A DNA stretch of 16,468 nt from Bacillota bacterium (lineage in GTDB: Bacteria > Bacillota > Desulfitobacteriia > Desulfitobacteriales > Desulfitobacteriaceae), in the NCBI GenBank assembly GCA_021849995.1, contig JAJZSC010000014.1, forward strand, positions 1-16,468. The letters run 5' to 3'. A model generated the notes under the pieces. It saw only the letters and a list, made by a program, of their open reading frames with translations, did not search any database and was not told where the DNA came from. Of this stretch, positions 15,372 to 16,468 are shown in pieces (within the stretch, counting starts at the first letter, position 1; each line of letters opens with the position of its first letter). A program made the translations under genes and the position numbers.

Positions 15372-16331
15372 GTGGAAGATGCTAGGGCTAACATGGTATG
15401 GCCGGATAAAGTCACGATCTGTGAGGTTGGCTTAAGAGACGGACTGCAGAATGAAAAAAAGCTACTGAGTGTTGAAGAAAAACTTGAATTATTAGATATG
15501 GTAGTTGAGTCAGGTATTAAAATTATTGAAGTCGGTTCTTTTGTCCATCCTAAAGCTGTTCCTCAAATGGCTGACACAGAAAAAGTTGTTCAGAAGATGA
15601 AAAGAGTTAAGGATGTGGAATATCGTGCTTTGATTCCCAATTTAAAAGGTTTAGAGCGTGCCCATGCTGTAGGTTTAACCAAAGCGAAATTGACGGTATC
15701 GGTCAGTGAGTCACATTGCCTGAATAACTTTAATCAAACTCCCTTGGAAATGATGGCTGGTTTTGTTCCTTGTGTGGAGTATGCTGCCAAACACAACATC
15801 AATGTGTCAGGTGCCCTGTCTTCTGCCTGGGGATGTGCTTTCGAAGGCAAAATCCCCGTACAACAAATCGACAAGATTGTACGTGAGTATTTAAAGCTAG
15901 GTATTACTGAATTATCTTTATCTGATGCTACCGGTATGGGCAATCCGCAACAGGTCTATGAAATTGGGAATTATATGGTCAAGACCTTCCCTGAGGTTAA
16001 ATGGGTCTTACACTTCCATAACACCCGTGGTATGGCTTTAGCCAACATTGTTGCAGGTATGCTGGCAGGCATCACCACGTTTGATGGTGCCTTCGCGGGT
16101 TTGGGTGGCTGTCCGTATGTACCTGGCGCAACCGGCAACATCGCGACTGAGGACGTTGTTCATATGCTTCAGGAGATGGGGATTGAGACAGGGGTTGATT
16201 TACCTAAAGCGATTGCTACAGCTCAAAGAGCAAAGGAAATAGTTGGACATGATACGGCAAGTTATGTACTGAAAGCTGGGCGTTGTGAGGATCTGACGCA
16301 GCAAAAAGTGCAACGCCAAAATAATGAGTAG
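15372..16331 (+). CDS. hydroxymethylglutaryl-CoA lyase family enzyme
   Basis: 319-residue HMGL-like TIM barrel, expected to cleave a 3-hydroxyacyl-CoA that carries a carboxylate (HMG-CoA to acetoacetate and acetyl-CoA in the type enzyme). Visible landmarks: GLRDGLQNE with catalytic Arg and metal Asp, IEVGSFVHPK with the conserved Glu, the two metal histidines in HFHNTRG, and the active-site loop GLGGCPYVPGATGNIATED with the catalytic Cys and metal Asn. The human enzyme has HCHDTYG where this has HFHNTRG. GTG 15372 is preferred because AGGAGGAAT (15359-15367) sits seven bases before it; the in-frame ATG at 15348 lies upstream of that site and has none of its own. The context does not resemble leucine catabolism, so the natural substrate may be an HMG-CoA analogue. 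Confidence 0.88.
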   Translation: MEDARANMVWPDKVTICEVGLRDGLQNEKKLLSVEEKLELLDMVVESGIKIIEVGSFVHPKAVPQMADTEKVVQKMKRVKDVEYRALIPNLKGLERAHAVGLTKAKLTVSVSESHCLNNFNQTPLEMMAGFVPCVEYAAKHNINVSGALSSAWGCAFEGKIPVQQIDKIVREYLKLGITELSLSDATGMGNPQQVYEIGNYMVKTFPEVKWVLHFHNTRGMALANIVAGMLAGITTFDGAFAGLGGCPYVPGATGNIATEDVVHMLQEMGIETGVDLPKAIATAQRAKEIVGHDTASYVLKAGRCEDLTQQKVQRQNNE

Positions 16332-16376
16332 CGTAAAGGTGTTAAAAATTTAATCATAATCCAAAGTTTAGGTGTT

Positions 16377-16412
16377 AAAAGACAGTGTCACCAAACCGGA
16401 CGCTGTCTTTTT
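16377..16412 (+). terminator. intrinsic terminator after the HMG-CoA-lyase-family gene
   Basis: AAAAGACAGTGTC (16377-16389) pairs with GACGCTGTCTTTT (16399-16411), with one G-U pair, across a nine-base loop and ending in a T-run. It closes the catabolic region. The remaining bases to the end of the window show no gene. Confidence 0.85.
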
Positions 16413-16468
16413 GCTATTAATCAGTGTATTAAGCTATTAAGAAAGTACCTAAGCCATCTGTATAATCT

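Overview
The window looks like chromosome of an anaerobic Gram-positive bacterium of the Peptococcaceae type (Desulfosporosinus/Desulfitobacterium-like). This is inferred from the AT-rich sequence with strong AGGAGG-type ribosome binding sites, from yqeG lying beside shikimate genes, and from protein character. The genus is a guess that needs a database search.

Region 1 (1-2573) holds unrelated single genes: the 3' part of an APC-type amino acid permease with a cytoplasmic C-terminal domain, a membrane-bound NapH-like 4Fe-4S protein, and, on the minus strand, a SanA/YdcF-family (DUF218) envelope protein. A hairpin terminator separates the last two. The 394-base gap after it (2574-2967) holds short GC-rich repeats and the yqeG promoter.

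Region 2 (2968-8041) is a shikimate/chorismate block: yqeG (HAD phosphatase) with its own promoter and terminator, a 51-codon internally deleted aroE relic, a lone type IV pseudopilin gene that overlaps the relic, then aroC, aroK and aroB (aroK and aroB overlap). An intact aroE follows after a gap and ends at a clear terminator. The relic sits where aroE lies relative to yqeG in Bacillus subtilis, so it is probably the ancestral copy, with the intact downstream aroE now doing the work.

Region 3 (8042-16412) is the most interesting part. Six genes in three transcription units encode a polytopic permease; a zinc alcohol/polyol dehydrogenase, a ThDP (thiamine diphosphate) enzyme and a CoA-acylating aldehyde dehydrogenase; and a xylose-isomerase-like TIM-barrel protein with an HMG-CoA-lyase-family enzyme. 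Each unit is preceded by the same palindrome with core AGATCGATCT: a 24-bp perfect palindrome before the permease, 12 bp at the predicted transcription start of the dehydrogenase unit, and 10 bp before the TIM-barrel gene. This suggests a small regulon under one repressor that is not encoded in the window. The enzyme set reads as uptake, oxidation, isomerisation, ThDP-dependent C-C chemistry, conversion of an aldehyde to an acyl-CoA, and lyase cleavage to central metabolites. The substrate cannot be read from the sequence. A perfect hairpin terminator closes the region.

No rRNA, tRNA, CRISPR array, insertion sequence or phage gene was seen.
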